Positions 1-9,532 of a stretch of DNA of 17,114 nt are shown one piece after another; positions within the stretch are counted from its first letter, which is position 1; each line of letters opens with the position of its first letter. Origin of the DNA: Acetobacteraceae bacterium (GTDB taxonomy: Bacteria; Pseudomonadota; Alphaproteobacteria; Acetobacterales; Acetobacteraceae); contig JASHVB010000001.1 of the NCBI GenBank assembly GCA_030039695.1, positions 1 to 17,114 of the forward strand. The letters run 5' to 3'. A program made the translations under genes and the position numbers. The notes beneath the pieces are model-generated. The model was not told the origin of the DNA. It searched no databases and saw only the letters and a program-made list of their open reading frames with translations.

Positions 1-522
1 CGATTTTTTTGGCTCTCGCGGCGGTCCAGGCTTCTCAAACCGCGGGATCGGCGCCGATGGCTCCGGCCGGTTCGCTCGACGCGTCTTGCCTGCCATGGAG
101 GTCTCGTCCAGCTCGACGATGCCCCGCATCAACTCTGGCGCATCGTTCATCATCGCCCGAATGCGATGCGTGAGGTGCCAGACAGTGCGGTATTGCAGCC
201 CGAGCAGACCGGCCAGCTTGAGCGAGGAGATAGCTTTGCTGCTCGTGGCGAGCAGGTAGCTCGTGATGATCCAGGTGCAGAGCGATAGATGCGTCTTGTG
301 CATCGGCGTGCCGGCGGTCACCGAGAAACGCCGCTTGCAGGAGAGGCAGGTGAACGCCCCCGGACGGGTGGTAATCCGCGAGACGTGACCGACCACGCCG
401 CAGACCGGGCACACCGGACCATGTGGCCAGCGGGCTCGCTCAAGAAAGGCAAGGCACTTCTCCTCATCGGAAAAGCGTCGCTGCAGTTGGGCGAGCGTCA
501 GCGGATCACGGCCGTGCTTCAT
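1..522 (-). CDS. IS1595-family transposase, 3' end missing (partial)
   Basis: This is the N-terminal 174 residues of a DDE/DDN-type transposase that would cut and paste its own element. The frame is open to base 1, so the gene continues beyond the window. An N-terminal zinc ribbon is visible (C38-P-V-C41 and C59-L-S-C62), followed by the helix-rich segment FSVTAGTPMHKTHLSL that is typical of the family. The segment VELDET (D139) is the expected first catalytic aspartate; the remaining catalytic residues are off the edge. The ATG at 522-520 overlaps the TGA of the upstream 111-residue ORF (ATGA), which suggests translational coupling. Whether the full gene is intact cannot be judged here. Confidence 0.88.
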   Translation of the reverse strand, partial: MKHGRDPLTLAQLQRRFSDEEKCLAFLERARWPHGPVCPVCGVVGHVSRITTRPGAFTCLSCKRRFSVTAGTPMHKTHLSLCTWIITSYLLATSSKAISSLKLAGLLGLQYRTVWHLTHRIRAMMNDAPELMRGIVELDETSMAGKTRRANRPEPSAPIPRFEKPGPPREPKKS

Positions 523-854
523 GCAGCCTCGAACTCCATTTGGACCATAAAATCCCCGCCCTTGGGCCGAATCTCGATCTCGGTCAGCCGTGCACCCGCA
601 GCCGGTGACAGCCCATCCACACCAACCCAACCAACGCCCGGGAGGTGGACACGCCCGGGCTTGATGCGGAGGCTCGCCGGGTCGAACGGGAGAAAGTCTT
701 TGCTGCCGTCTTCCGGAAGTCTCAGACGTTCGAGAAAGCCCGCGACATCGCCGCCTGCGCGAGCGATCTCTTCGGCCTTCTGCATCTGCTGGTCGAGGCG
801 ACGACCCAACTCCTTGATCACCACATTCGGCAATTGCATGTTCGGCTTAGCCAT
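519..854 (-). CDS. Small TnpB-like (WED-region) protein encoded upstream of the transposase
   Basis: This is an intact 111-residue ORF inside the IS1595 element, ending in a 4-bp overlap with the transposase start. I do not know a named family for it. By eye, residues ~15-111 follow the order of the middle of IS200/IS605 TnpB proteins: a helical segment, a GF..R.R stretch, a KDFLPF segment corresponding to the 'dsfrfp' region, then GRVHLPGVGWV (TnpB: 'rlkLPklGWV') and a closing beta segment IEIRPKGGDFMVQMEFE (TnpB: 'vtvsr..g.wyvsi.ve'). No RuvC-like nuclease domain is present. It could be a TnpB-derived regulator or accessory factor, or a chance similarity. No clear Shine-Dalgarno sequence precedes the ATG at 854; the second Met (839) is an alternative start. 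Confidence 0.6.
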   Translation of the reverse strand: MAKPNMQLPNVVIKELGRRLDQQMQKAEEIARAGGDVAGFLERLRLPEDGSKDFLPFDPASLRIKPGRVHLPGVGWVGVDGLSPAAGARLTEIEIRPKGGDFMVQMEFEAA

Positions 855-922
855 CTAGGCGCGGTTCCCTCTCGGTTGCCGGCCTGGGCCGGCCCGGTGT
901 TACGGCACCAATCGGCACGCGC

Positions 923-951
923 TATATGGCATGCTATGTGCGCAGAAGCAA
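923..951 (-). promoter_or_regulatory. Candidate inward promoter at the IS end
   Basis: On the minus strand, TTGCTT (951-946) and CATATA (928-923) are separated by exactly 17 bases, directly inside the proposed end of the element. They lie about 70 bp upstream of the first ORF start at 854. The position and spacing fit a sigma-70 promoter driving the accessory ORF and the transposase. This is a pattern match only. Confidence 0.4.
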
Positions 952-957
952 TAGGCC

Positions 958-1204
958 CGCTGTCGGTTATGCGGTGGCGGGCAGCGGTCCGGGCGAGCAC
1001 TTCCGCAGTCAGGCGCCAAAAGTCGCGGTGATGTGTCGCGCCGGCGAGGCTGCGCACCCAGCTGCATTCGATCTGCTTCGTGCGCCAGCCAGCGCTGATT
1101 GCCTGCCAGTTCGGAGCGAGCCGCGCCGCATAGCGGGACTTGGCGGCGTGCACGTCGAGCAACGTGCCGTAGGCGTCGAAGATCGCGGCGGAGACCCGAA
1201 ACAT
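958..1204 (-). pseudogene. Type II haloacid dehalogenase (HAD superfamily), 5' fragment interrupted by the IS
   Basis: The frame from the ATG at 1204 encodes about 82 residues typical of an (S)-2-haloacid dehalogenase, which hydrolyses 2-haloalkanoates to 2-hydroxy acids. It has IFDAYGTLLDVHAA with the nucleophile at D10, the same position as in the known L-2-haloacid dehalogenases, followed by WRTKQIECSWVRSL and HRDFWRLTAEVL. After residue ~82 (base 958) the sequence becomes unrelated and runs into the IS element until a stop at 818. A full gene would be about 220-240 residues, so the rest is presumably left of the window beyond the IS. It lies 86 bp downstream of guaB on the same strand. 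Confidence 0.78.
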
Positions 1205-1290
1205 GGCTCGGGAGCGGCGCCTCCCGCGGCCCTTGGTCCGCTTGGGGCCGCAACCTTAAAGCCGCGGGAGAGGCACGCGCCGCCCATTCC

Positions 1291-3515
<2,225 letters not shown>

Positions 3516-3645
3516 GGCCAAAATACGGCGGCTGCCTCGGATCTACTTCAGAAACCCGCGCGATTGACCCGCGGCCCCGCCCGCTGGCATCCGCCGCCGG
3601 CTCGTGCCACCGTCCGCCCCAACCAGCGAAACCGGAGGACGCACC

Positions 3646-5010
3646 ATGATTACCCATGTCCGCTGCGGCACGTTCTTTCCGGGCGACGGAACGCCGGTCC
3701 GGCGCAACGTCACGCTCGGCATCGACGACCAGCGCATCGCGTTTGTCTGCAGCACCGCCGACGCGCCGCCGGTCGCGGTCCATGACAGCTTACTCGACTA
3801 TTCCAGTCTCTTCGTCATGCCCGGACTGATCGACGTGCACACGCACCTCGCCTACGGCAACGCCAAGAGCGAGGAAGACATCGACCTCTATCAGCCCCTC
3901 GAGTTCCGCGCCCTCCGCGCCCTGTTCTTTGCCCAGAAGGTGCTCGCCGCAGGCTACACCTCGATCTGCGCCCCGGGCGATGCCGGCCAGGTCAGCCTGG
4001 CCGTGCGCAACGCCATCAATTTCGGCCTGTTCGACGGCCCCCGTGTCACTGCCGCGGGACGTTACCTCACCACGCGGCAAGGATTGACCGATTGGTATCC
4101 CACCTGGATCGGCGTGCCAGACACGTCAATCGGCCGCCTCGTCACCAACAAGGACGACGCGATCGAGGAAATCCGCGTTCAGGTGAAGAATGGCGTCGAT
4201 TGCATCAAGATCGCGATGGACGGCATCCAGACGCGCGATACCGGCGAGCTGATTGCTGCGTTCAATCAGGAGGAGACCACCAGCATGGTGACCGAGGCGC
4301 ATCGTCTCGGCCGCAAGGTGGTTGTGCACGCCCGCGGCAAGGAGGCGGTGCTTTACGCGGCGCGCGCCGGCGTGGACCTGATCTTCCACGCAACGTTCCT
4401 CGACGACGAATGCCTGGACGCGATGGTGCGGTCGGGCAGCATGCTGTGCCCGACGCTGACCTTCCAGCGCAACATCATCGACTTTACCCAGCCGCACGAG
4501 CCGGCCGCACAGAGGGGCCGTCCGCCTGTCGTGGAACGCGAATACGTCATCGCCTGCGAGAACATGCAGAAAGCGCGCCAGGCCGGCGTGCCGATGCTGA
4601 CCGGCACGGACACCGGCTTCGCGGTGACGCCGTACGGCGAATGGCACGCGATGGAGCTCGAGATTTTCGTGCGTGACCTCGGTTTCACGCCGGCCGAAGC
4701 GCTGTGTTGCGCCACATCAGTGACCGCGCGTTTCATGAACCACAGCAACAGTATCGGTTTGCTGGAAACGGGCCGGTTCGCGGATTTCATCGCCGTGGAT
4801 GGCTCGCCCCTGGAGAATATCGCGATTCTGCAGGACAAGACGCGCATCCGCCATGTGCATATCGGCGGCAAGCGCATGCAGATTCCAGAACGCCGGTACG
4901 ATCCGCGCCAGGTCACCGACCGCAGCCTGGCGAATTGGACAGACCTCTATACGCAGGAACGGGTACGCGAACTGTATCCGGCGCGGCGGCAGCTCGCGGC
5001 GGCGGAGTAA
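3646..5010 (+). CDS. Amidohydrolase family protein (prolidase/imidazolonepropionase-like)
   Basis: This is a cytoplasmic metal-dependent hydrolase of 454 residues that probably cleaves a C-N bond in an amide, N-acyl amino acid or cyclic amide; the substrate cannot be read from sequence. All ligands of a subtype-I binuclear site are visible: H65-T-H67 after MPGLID, the candidate carboxylated lysine K188 (DCIKIAMDG), H228 (VVVHAR), H248 (LIFHAT) and D322 (TGTDTG). An N-terminal beta-sandwich strand segment and a C-terminal FADFIAVDGSPLENI segment complete the fold. The start at 3646 is set by GGAGG at 3634-3638. The gene leads a same-strand group with the PhyH-type oxygenase 120 bp downstream, and is divergent from the RlpA-like gene. 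Confidence 0.92.
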   Translation: MITHVRCGTFFPGDGTPVRRNVTLGIDDQRIAFVCSTADAPPVAVHDSLLDYSSLFVMPGLIDVHTHLAYGNAKSEEDIDLYQPLEFRALRALFFAQKVLAAGYTSICAPGDAGQVSLAVRNAINFGLFDGPRVTAAGRYLTTRQGLTDWYPTWIGVPDTSIGRLVTNKDDAIEEIRVQVKNGVDCIKIAMDGIQTRDTGELIAAFNQEETTSMVTEAHRLGRKVVVHARGKEAVLYAARAGVDLIFHATFLDDECLDAMVRSGSMLCPTLTFQRNIIDFTQPHEPAAQRGRPPVVEREYVIACENMQKARQAGVPMLTGTDTGFAVTPYGEWHAMELEIFVRDLGFTPAEALCCATSVTARFMNHSNSIGLLETGRFADFIAVDGSPLENIAILQDKTRIRHVHIGGKRMQIPERRYDPRQVTDRSLANWTDLYTQERVRELYPARRQLAAAE

Positions 5011-5099
5011 CCCGAAGCATCATTGCGTTGCCCAAAAGGCCGAAGCAATTATCCCGCTGGCTCGAGCCACAAAGCGGATCAAGACTTCGGCCTGGCCGG

Positions 5100-5114
5100 T
5101 CTCGCAATGCGAGA
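5100..5114 (+). promoter_or_regulatory. Hairpin touching the ribosome binding site of the PhyH gene
   Basis: TCTCGC (5100-5105), AAT, GCGAGA (5109-5114) forms a perfect 6-bp stem whose 3' arm runs into the GAAGGAAGG ribosome site (to 5122). It could affect translation or mark an RNA processing point between the amidohydrolase and oxygenase genes. This is observed structure only; no function is known. Confidence 0.3.
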
Positions 5115-5130
5115 AGGAAGGAACGCGCAA

Positions 5131-5952
<822 letters not shown>

Positions 5953-5976
5953 AGGCAGGATCCAGGAGATCGAGCG

Positions 5977-6411
5977 ATGAAGCGCTTGTTCGGTGGCGGG
6001 CATGAAGCAACGGCTGAGCACTTTCCGATCGAACTTCGCGACGAGGAGTGGCAGGGGAAGCTCACGCCGCAGCAGTTTGCCGTGCTGCGTAAGCACGGGA
6101 CCGAGCGCGCTGGGACCAGTATGCTCAATAACGAGAAGCGCCACGGTATCTTCGTCTGCGCGGGCTGCGGCCAGAAGCTGTTCTCGTCAGAAACGAAATT
6201 TGAAAGCGGCACCGGCTGGCCGAGCTTCTACGCCCCGCTCGACGGCGCGTTGGGCACGCAGGAGGATCGCAGCCTCTTCATGACCCGCACGGAAGTGCAC
6301 TGCAGCCAGTGTGGCGGCCATCTCGGCCACGTATTCGAGGACGGGCCGCGTCCGACCGGTCTGCGCTACTGCATGAACGGCGTGGCGATGGACTTTCAGC
6401 CGGAGGAGTAA
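5977..6411 (+). CDS. msrB: Peptide-methionine (R)-S-oxide reductase
   Basis: This 144-residue protein repairs oxidised methionine by reducing the R-sulfoxide, with thioredoxin-dependent recycling, in the cytoplasm. The zinc site is complete (C61-A-G-C64 and C109-S-Q-C112). The substrate segment SGTGWPSF (78-85), HLGHVFEDGP and the catalytic cysteine in RYCMNG (C132) are present. Most relatives have Asn-Ser after the catalytic Cys region; here it reads Asn-Gly (CMNG). AGGAGA lies just upstream of the ATG. It follows the PhyH gene by 24 bp and is probably in its transcript. Its place next to an iron-dependent oxygenase may be chance or may reflect oxidative damage control. Confidence 0.96.
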   Translation: MKRLFGGGHEATAEHFPIELRDEEWQGKLTPQQFAVLRKHGTERAGTSMLNNEKRHGIFVCAGCGQKLFSSETKFESGTGWPSFYAPLDGALGTQEDRSLFMTRTEVHCSQCGGHLGHVFEDGPRPTGLRYCMNGVAMDFQPEE

Positions 6412-6419
6412 TGAGAACG

Positions 6420-6545
6420 TCTCCGGCTTGGGGAGAGGGCGAGTTGCGAAGCAGAGGGCGACGGTGCTGCGAAGGGCATCGTTGCATTCAGCATCTTCAT
6501 CCGACGCAGCGCGTCGACCGCTCCCGCGCTTGTCGCGCGGGCGAG
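6420..6545. repeat. REP-like palindromic region between convergent genes, likely terminator
   Basis: The gap between msrB and the convergent enolase-superfamily gene holds two hairpins. The first is TCTCC-N7-GGAGA (6420-6436), followed by GGGCGAGTTGCGAAGC, which recalls the 'CTCTCCC...GGGAGAGGG' intergenic palindromes common in alphaproteobacteria (from memory). The second is a perfect 7-bp stem, CCCGCGC-TTGTC-GCGCGGG (6523-6541). Without T-runs, Rho-independent termination is only suggested, but two-sided transcription stop between convergent genes is a reasonable role. Confidence 0.45.
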
Positions 6546-6547
6546 GG

Positions 6548-7681
6548 TTACTGACTGAACCGTCGCACCTGCGCTGCGTCGAGAGTCACGCCGAGTCCGG
6601 GCCCCTTCGGGACTTCCAAACGGCCATCCGCATACGGGATCGGCTCAACGAGAATTTCGTTTTGCAGCGCGTTGTGTCCCACGTCGTACTCCAGCAGCGG
6701 CGGGAACGGCACGTGGTCCGCGTGCGGATACGCCGGTAGCGCGGCGAGCCAATGCAGCGCCGCGGCAAGCCCAACGCCGGTTCCCCACACATGCGGCGAA
6801 ACCCGCAGGTGTTCTGCCGTACACAGCGCGCCGATGGTGCGCGCGACCTCAAACCCGCCGCACAGTGTCAGGTCCGGCTGAACGACAGACACCAGGCGTA
6901 GATCAATCAGTCGCCGGAAATCGAATATCGAATGCAACGCTTCGCCGGTGGCCAGTCGCACCGGCGCGCGTGCGGCCAGGCTGCGGTAGCCAGCCCAGTC
7001 CTGCGGCGCCAGCGGCTCTTCGTACCAGTGGATGTCGAACTCGGCCGTGCGGCGCATGCTCTCCAGCACACCGTCCTCGGTGTAGTTGCCGTTGGTGTCG
7101 ACGGTAAGGAGCGGCGCGTCGCCGACGATGCGCCGCGCGAGTTTGCAGCGCGCAGCATCTTCGCCCGGATTGCGACCTATCTTGATCTTGAACGCGCCGA
7201 AGCCGCGTGCAGCGTTTGGCTCGAGCTGCCGCGTCAGCGCCGTATTCTGATCGTCGGCGCTGGTGAAATAGCCGCCGGACGCGTACACCGGGATATGTTC
7301 GCGCAGCCTTCCGCCGATCAGATCGGCAACGGACAGGTGGAGCAGCTTGCCCATCGCGTCGTGCGCGGCAATGTCGATGCCGCCGAGCAACGCCATCATC
7401 TGGTTCTGCGTGCCGGCGTGGTACATGCGCGCCAGCACTTCCTGTGCGACGGCGCGCTGTGCGAACACGCTGCGGCCGACGTAAAACGGCCGCAGCACGT
7501 CGACCCATGCGCGCAGCACCGCGCCGGGCCCGGCGGCTTCGCCAATGCCCTGCACGCCGTCTTCCGTGTCCAGCAAGAGCAGGCTACCGCTGCGTGCCCG
7601 CGCCAGGCCGCGTGCCGAGCCGTAGGCCTCCGGCGGTGCGAAGGACAACGGTACCACGCGAATGTCACGAATGCGGGACAC
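6548..7681 (-). CDS. Enolase-superfamily enzyme, mandelate racemase/muconate lactonizing type
   Basis: This is a 377-residue Mg-dependent cytoplasmic enzyme that abstracts a proton alpha to a carboxylate, as in sugar-acid dehydratases, racemases or cycloisomerases. The MR-type catalytic set is visible: K165-x-K167 (AFKIKIG), metal ligands D195 (VDTNGN), E221 (WYEEPL) and E247 (ATGEAL), D270 (VVQPD), and H297 in SPHVWGTGVG. The Lys pair together with the His-Asp dyad fits the mandelate racemase subgroup. The substrate is not predictable by eye. The start is GTG at 7681 with AGGAGAG about 6 bp upstream. It converges with msrB and diverges from the racemase-family gene, with a strong inverted repeat at 7712-7736 in its upstream region. 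Confidence 0.93.
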   Translation of the reverse strand: MSRIRDIRVVPLSFAPPEAYGSARGLARARSGSLLLLDTEDGVQGIGEAAGPGAVLRAWVDVLRPFYVGRSVFAQRAVAQEVLARMYHAGTQNQMMALLGGIDIAAHDAMGKLLHLSVADLIGGRLREHIPVYASGGYFTSADDQNTALTRQLEPNAARGFGAFKIKIGRNPGEDAARCKLARRIVGDAPLLTVDTNGNYTEDGVLESMRRTAEFDIHWYEEPLAPQDWAGYRSLAARAPVRLATGEALHSIFDFRRLIDLRLVSVVQPDLTLCGGFEVARTIGALCTAEHLRVSPHVWGTGVGLAAALHWLAALPAYPHADHVPFPPLLEYDVGHNALQNEILVEPIPYADGRLEVPKGPGLGVTLDAAQVRRFSQ

Positions 7682-8210
7682 GAGCGCTCTCCTACCTCAG
7701 TCGCGTCGATCTGTCACTGCGCTTGTCGCAATGACACAAGCGGCCGCCATCGACATCACTTTCGCGCCTCGATACTCTATGCCCGATGTATTACTTCTGA
7801 GCACACTGGGGACGTGTAGTAGGCTATGGTCTGCGACCCGCTCAGCCTCGCCGCGCCACGACCACGCTTCGATACAGAAGCCAAGTCGCTGACGTGGCCG
7901 GAGCACGGGCGCTGGCCGAGCGTGCCGGTCTGTCCGAAACGTGACAGCATCGAGCATGGCGATGCCAATGCGGGACGTGTCATCACCCAAAGACGTTCTC
8001 CGCAATCGTGCGGGGCGCTCGGTGGCAGCGTTGCCATTGCTCGTGAGCCGGTCCGCCACTTCCGCGAGAGATGGAGATGGCCTCTGGGCGGGGCCGCCGA
8101 CCAGCACTTCCCCGATCCGTACTTCGCGGAGCGGGCAAGCGCGACGGGGGATCTGCTGACGACACTAGGCCCAGTTCGCTGTGTTCTGAAGCACTAAGCT
8201 CTCCTCTGTC
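7682..8210. other. Intergenic region without a convincing gene
   Basis: This is 529 bp between the divergent enolase-superfamily and racemase-family genes. Apart from the inverted repeat at 7712-7736 I see nothing recognisable. The open frames that cross it on both strands have no family likeness and a composition unlike the neighbouring proteins. It presumably holds promoters for both genes. Confidence 0.5.
7712..7736. repeat. Inverted repeat upstream of the enolase-superfamily gene
   Basis: TGTCACTGCG (7712-7721), loop CTTGT, CGCAATGACA (7727-7736): a 10-bp stem with a single mismatch. It lies 31-55 bp upstream of the GTG start at 7681, where an operator would sit. The core GCGCTTGTCGC (7719-7729) recurs exactly at 6526-6536 on the other side of the gene. 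It could be an operator, or a copy of a dispersed palindromic repeat. Confidence 0.55.
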
Positions 8211-8900
8211 ATGCCCCAGCACATTGGAATTGTTGCATGCTCTGCCGAGGGTGCGGCACTCTGCTATCGCACGATTTGCACCGAAGGCGCGCAGCACCTA
8301 GGTCCGCACGCGCATCCCGAGGTGTCGATGCACACGCCGTCGCTCGCCGCGACGATGGACTGCATCTACCGCAACGACTGGCAGGGCGTGGCCGATATCA
8401 TGCTGGCCTCGGCGTACAAGCTTGTGTCGTGCGGCGCTGACTTCCTGATCTGTCCCGACAACACGCTGCACCAGGCATTGCCATTCGTAACATCACGCTC
8501 GCCGCGGCCATGGCTGCACATTGCGCAGACCGTTGCTGACGCGGCAGAGGCGCGTGGCTTCCGCCGGCTCGGCCTGTTGGGAACGCGTTGGCTGGTGGAA
8601 AGCGCGGTCTATCCGGACGTCCTGTCAGCGCGTGGTTTGAGCTTCATTCGTCCCGACACCGTCGAACGCGACGAAATGAACCGTATCATCATGGACGAAT
8701 TGGTCTGCAGCATCTTCCGTCCGCAAGCCGTGATTTGGTTTCAGCGGGTCATCACGCGAATGCGAGACGCGGGATGTGACGCGGTCGTGCTCGGCTGCAC
8801 AGAAATCCCGTTGATCATGCGTGACGAGAATTCGCCGCTGCCTACGCTGGATTCGACCCGTCTACTGGCGCGGGCGGCACTGCGTCGGGCGGTGATGTGA
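8211..8900 (+). CDS. Aspartate/glutamate racemase family protein
   Basis: This is a 229-residue cytoplasmic protein of the PLP-independent Asp/Glu/hydantoin racemase superfamily, which inverts or eliminates at a carbon next to a carboxylate using cysteine chemistry. The C-terminal catalytic motif GCTEIPL is present (C196). At the first site the family's 'CNTxH' reads CPDNTLHQ, so Asp83 sits where the first cysteine is expected; C81 is two residues earlier. This resembles one-cysteine members and could mean a different reaction. Length and the two-lobe layout are normal. No clear ribosome site precedes the ATG. It is divergent from the enolase-superfamily gene across 529 bp, and both could act on one carboxylic-acid pathway (inference). 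Confidence 0.88.
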   Translation: MPQHIGIVACSAEGAALCYRTICTEGAQHLGPHAHPEVSMHTPSLAATMDCIYRNDWQGVADIMLASAYKLVSCGADFLICPDNTLHQALPFVTSRSPRPWLHIAQTVADAAEARGFRRLGLLGTRWLVESAVYPDVLSARGLSFIRPDTVERDEMNRIIMDELVCSIFRPQAVIWFQRVITRMRDAGCDAVVLGCTEIPLIMRDENSPLPTLDSTRLLARAALRRAVM

Positions 8901-8916
8901 CGATAAAAGCCGAGCG

Positions 8917-9306
8917 TCACGCGTCTTGGAGTACATGGTCTCCGCGGTTCACCCGCCCCAATGCAAGCACGTGCACTAACATCGCCGGTTCGTCTCGGCA
9001 GGATCCCTGGCAATCCACCGCCACGGCGCAAACCGGACAGTGGCTATCCGCAGTGATGTAAGTGCCGTCGGCACAGCGGAAGAATTCTGCCACGTAGCCC
9101 TGAGCCGCGCGAGGCTCGGTGAACCAACCGATGCGTTCCTTCGCCGGGCGGATCGGCGCCGGTTTGGGGTGCTCCTGGGCGTTCATCGCCAGAGCGTCCC
9201 GGTCGGTCTGGCAGTTGATCGGCGGTGCGGGCATCGCGACGGTGCAGCCGACCGGCTCCGCACTCGGGGCGGCGATGGCGACAGCAACGGTGAGCTTCGG
9301 TGGCAT
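8917..9306 (-). pseudogene. Remnant of a cysteine-containing ArsR/SufR-like regulator (C-terminal part)
   Basis: The minus-strand frame encodes ERIGWFTEPRAAQGYVAEFF, then DSHCPVCAVAVDCQGSCRDE and DHVLQDA before a stop at 8917. This order (G-Y-x-A-E, a four-cysteine patch, then 'verteHil.gar') matches the C-terminal effector half of metal- or Fe-S-sensing HTH regulators that I know with 'NHCPiCaaA.aCqGfCr.El' motifs. The expected ending 'aRRCAYRI' is missing in frame but a similar string (LGFYRHI) follows in another frame, suggesting a frameshift. The N-terminal winged helix is not visible upstream, and the first ~50 residues from the ATG look non-coding. I regard it as decayed; a short functional protein cannot be excluded. 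Confidence 0.5.
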
Positions 9307-9532
9307 TGCCTCGGGGTCTCGGTTCCCGCGACAAAGCCGGCCGCCATTTTGGCGATTCCAGGCCGCGCTGCCTGTGGCGGCGCCGGCCCTTGTGACCGCG
9401 TGGCATGTGGCAACGATGCCGGCGCGTTGAGGCGGTGCGCCCGCGGGCTCCGATCATGGATCAAGGCCGATCGAGAACGCGAACATCAACGTGCGGGCCG
9501 GCTGCCGCTCAAGCCATTGGTGTGCCTTCGGG

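Larger units (their letters stand above)
1..958 (-). mobile_element. IS1595-family insertion sequence, one end, cut by window edge
   Basis: The segment contains an IS1595-type transposase gene (1-522) and an upstream accessory ORF (519-854). The outer boundary is placed at 958 because the haloacid dehalogenase reading frame at 958-1204 loses family similarity exactly there. Read inward on the minus strand, the element begins GGGCCTATTGCTTCTGCGC. The other end, the second inverted repeat and the target duplication lie outside the window, so the boundary is an inference from one side only. IS1595 elements usually carry one transposase gene and some carry passenger genes (established knowledge). 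Confidence 0.75.

Noticed and set aside
7826..8197. 123-residue plus-strand ORF upstream of the racemase gene
   Set aside because: No family likeness, no ribosome site and irregular composition; treated as intergenic.
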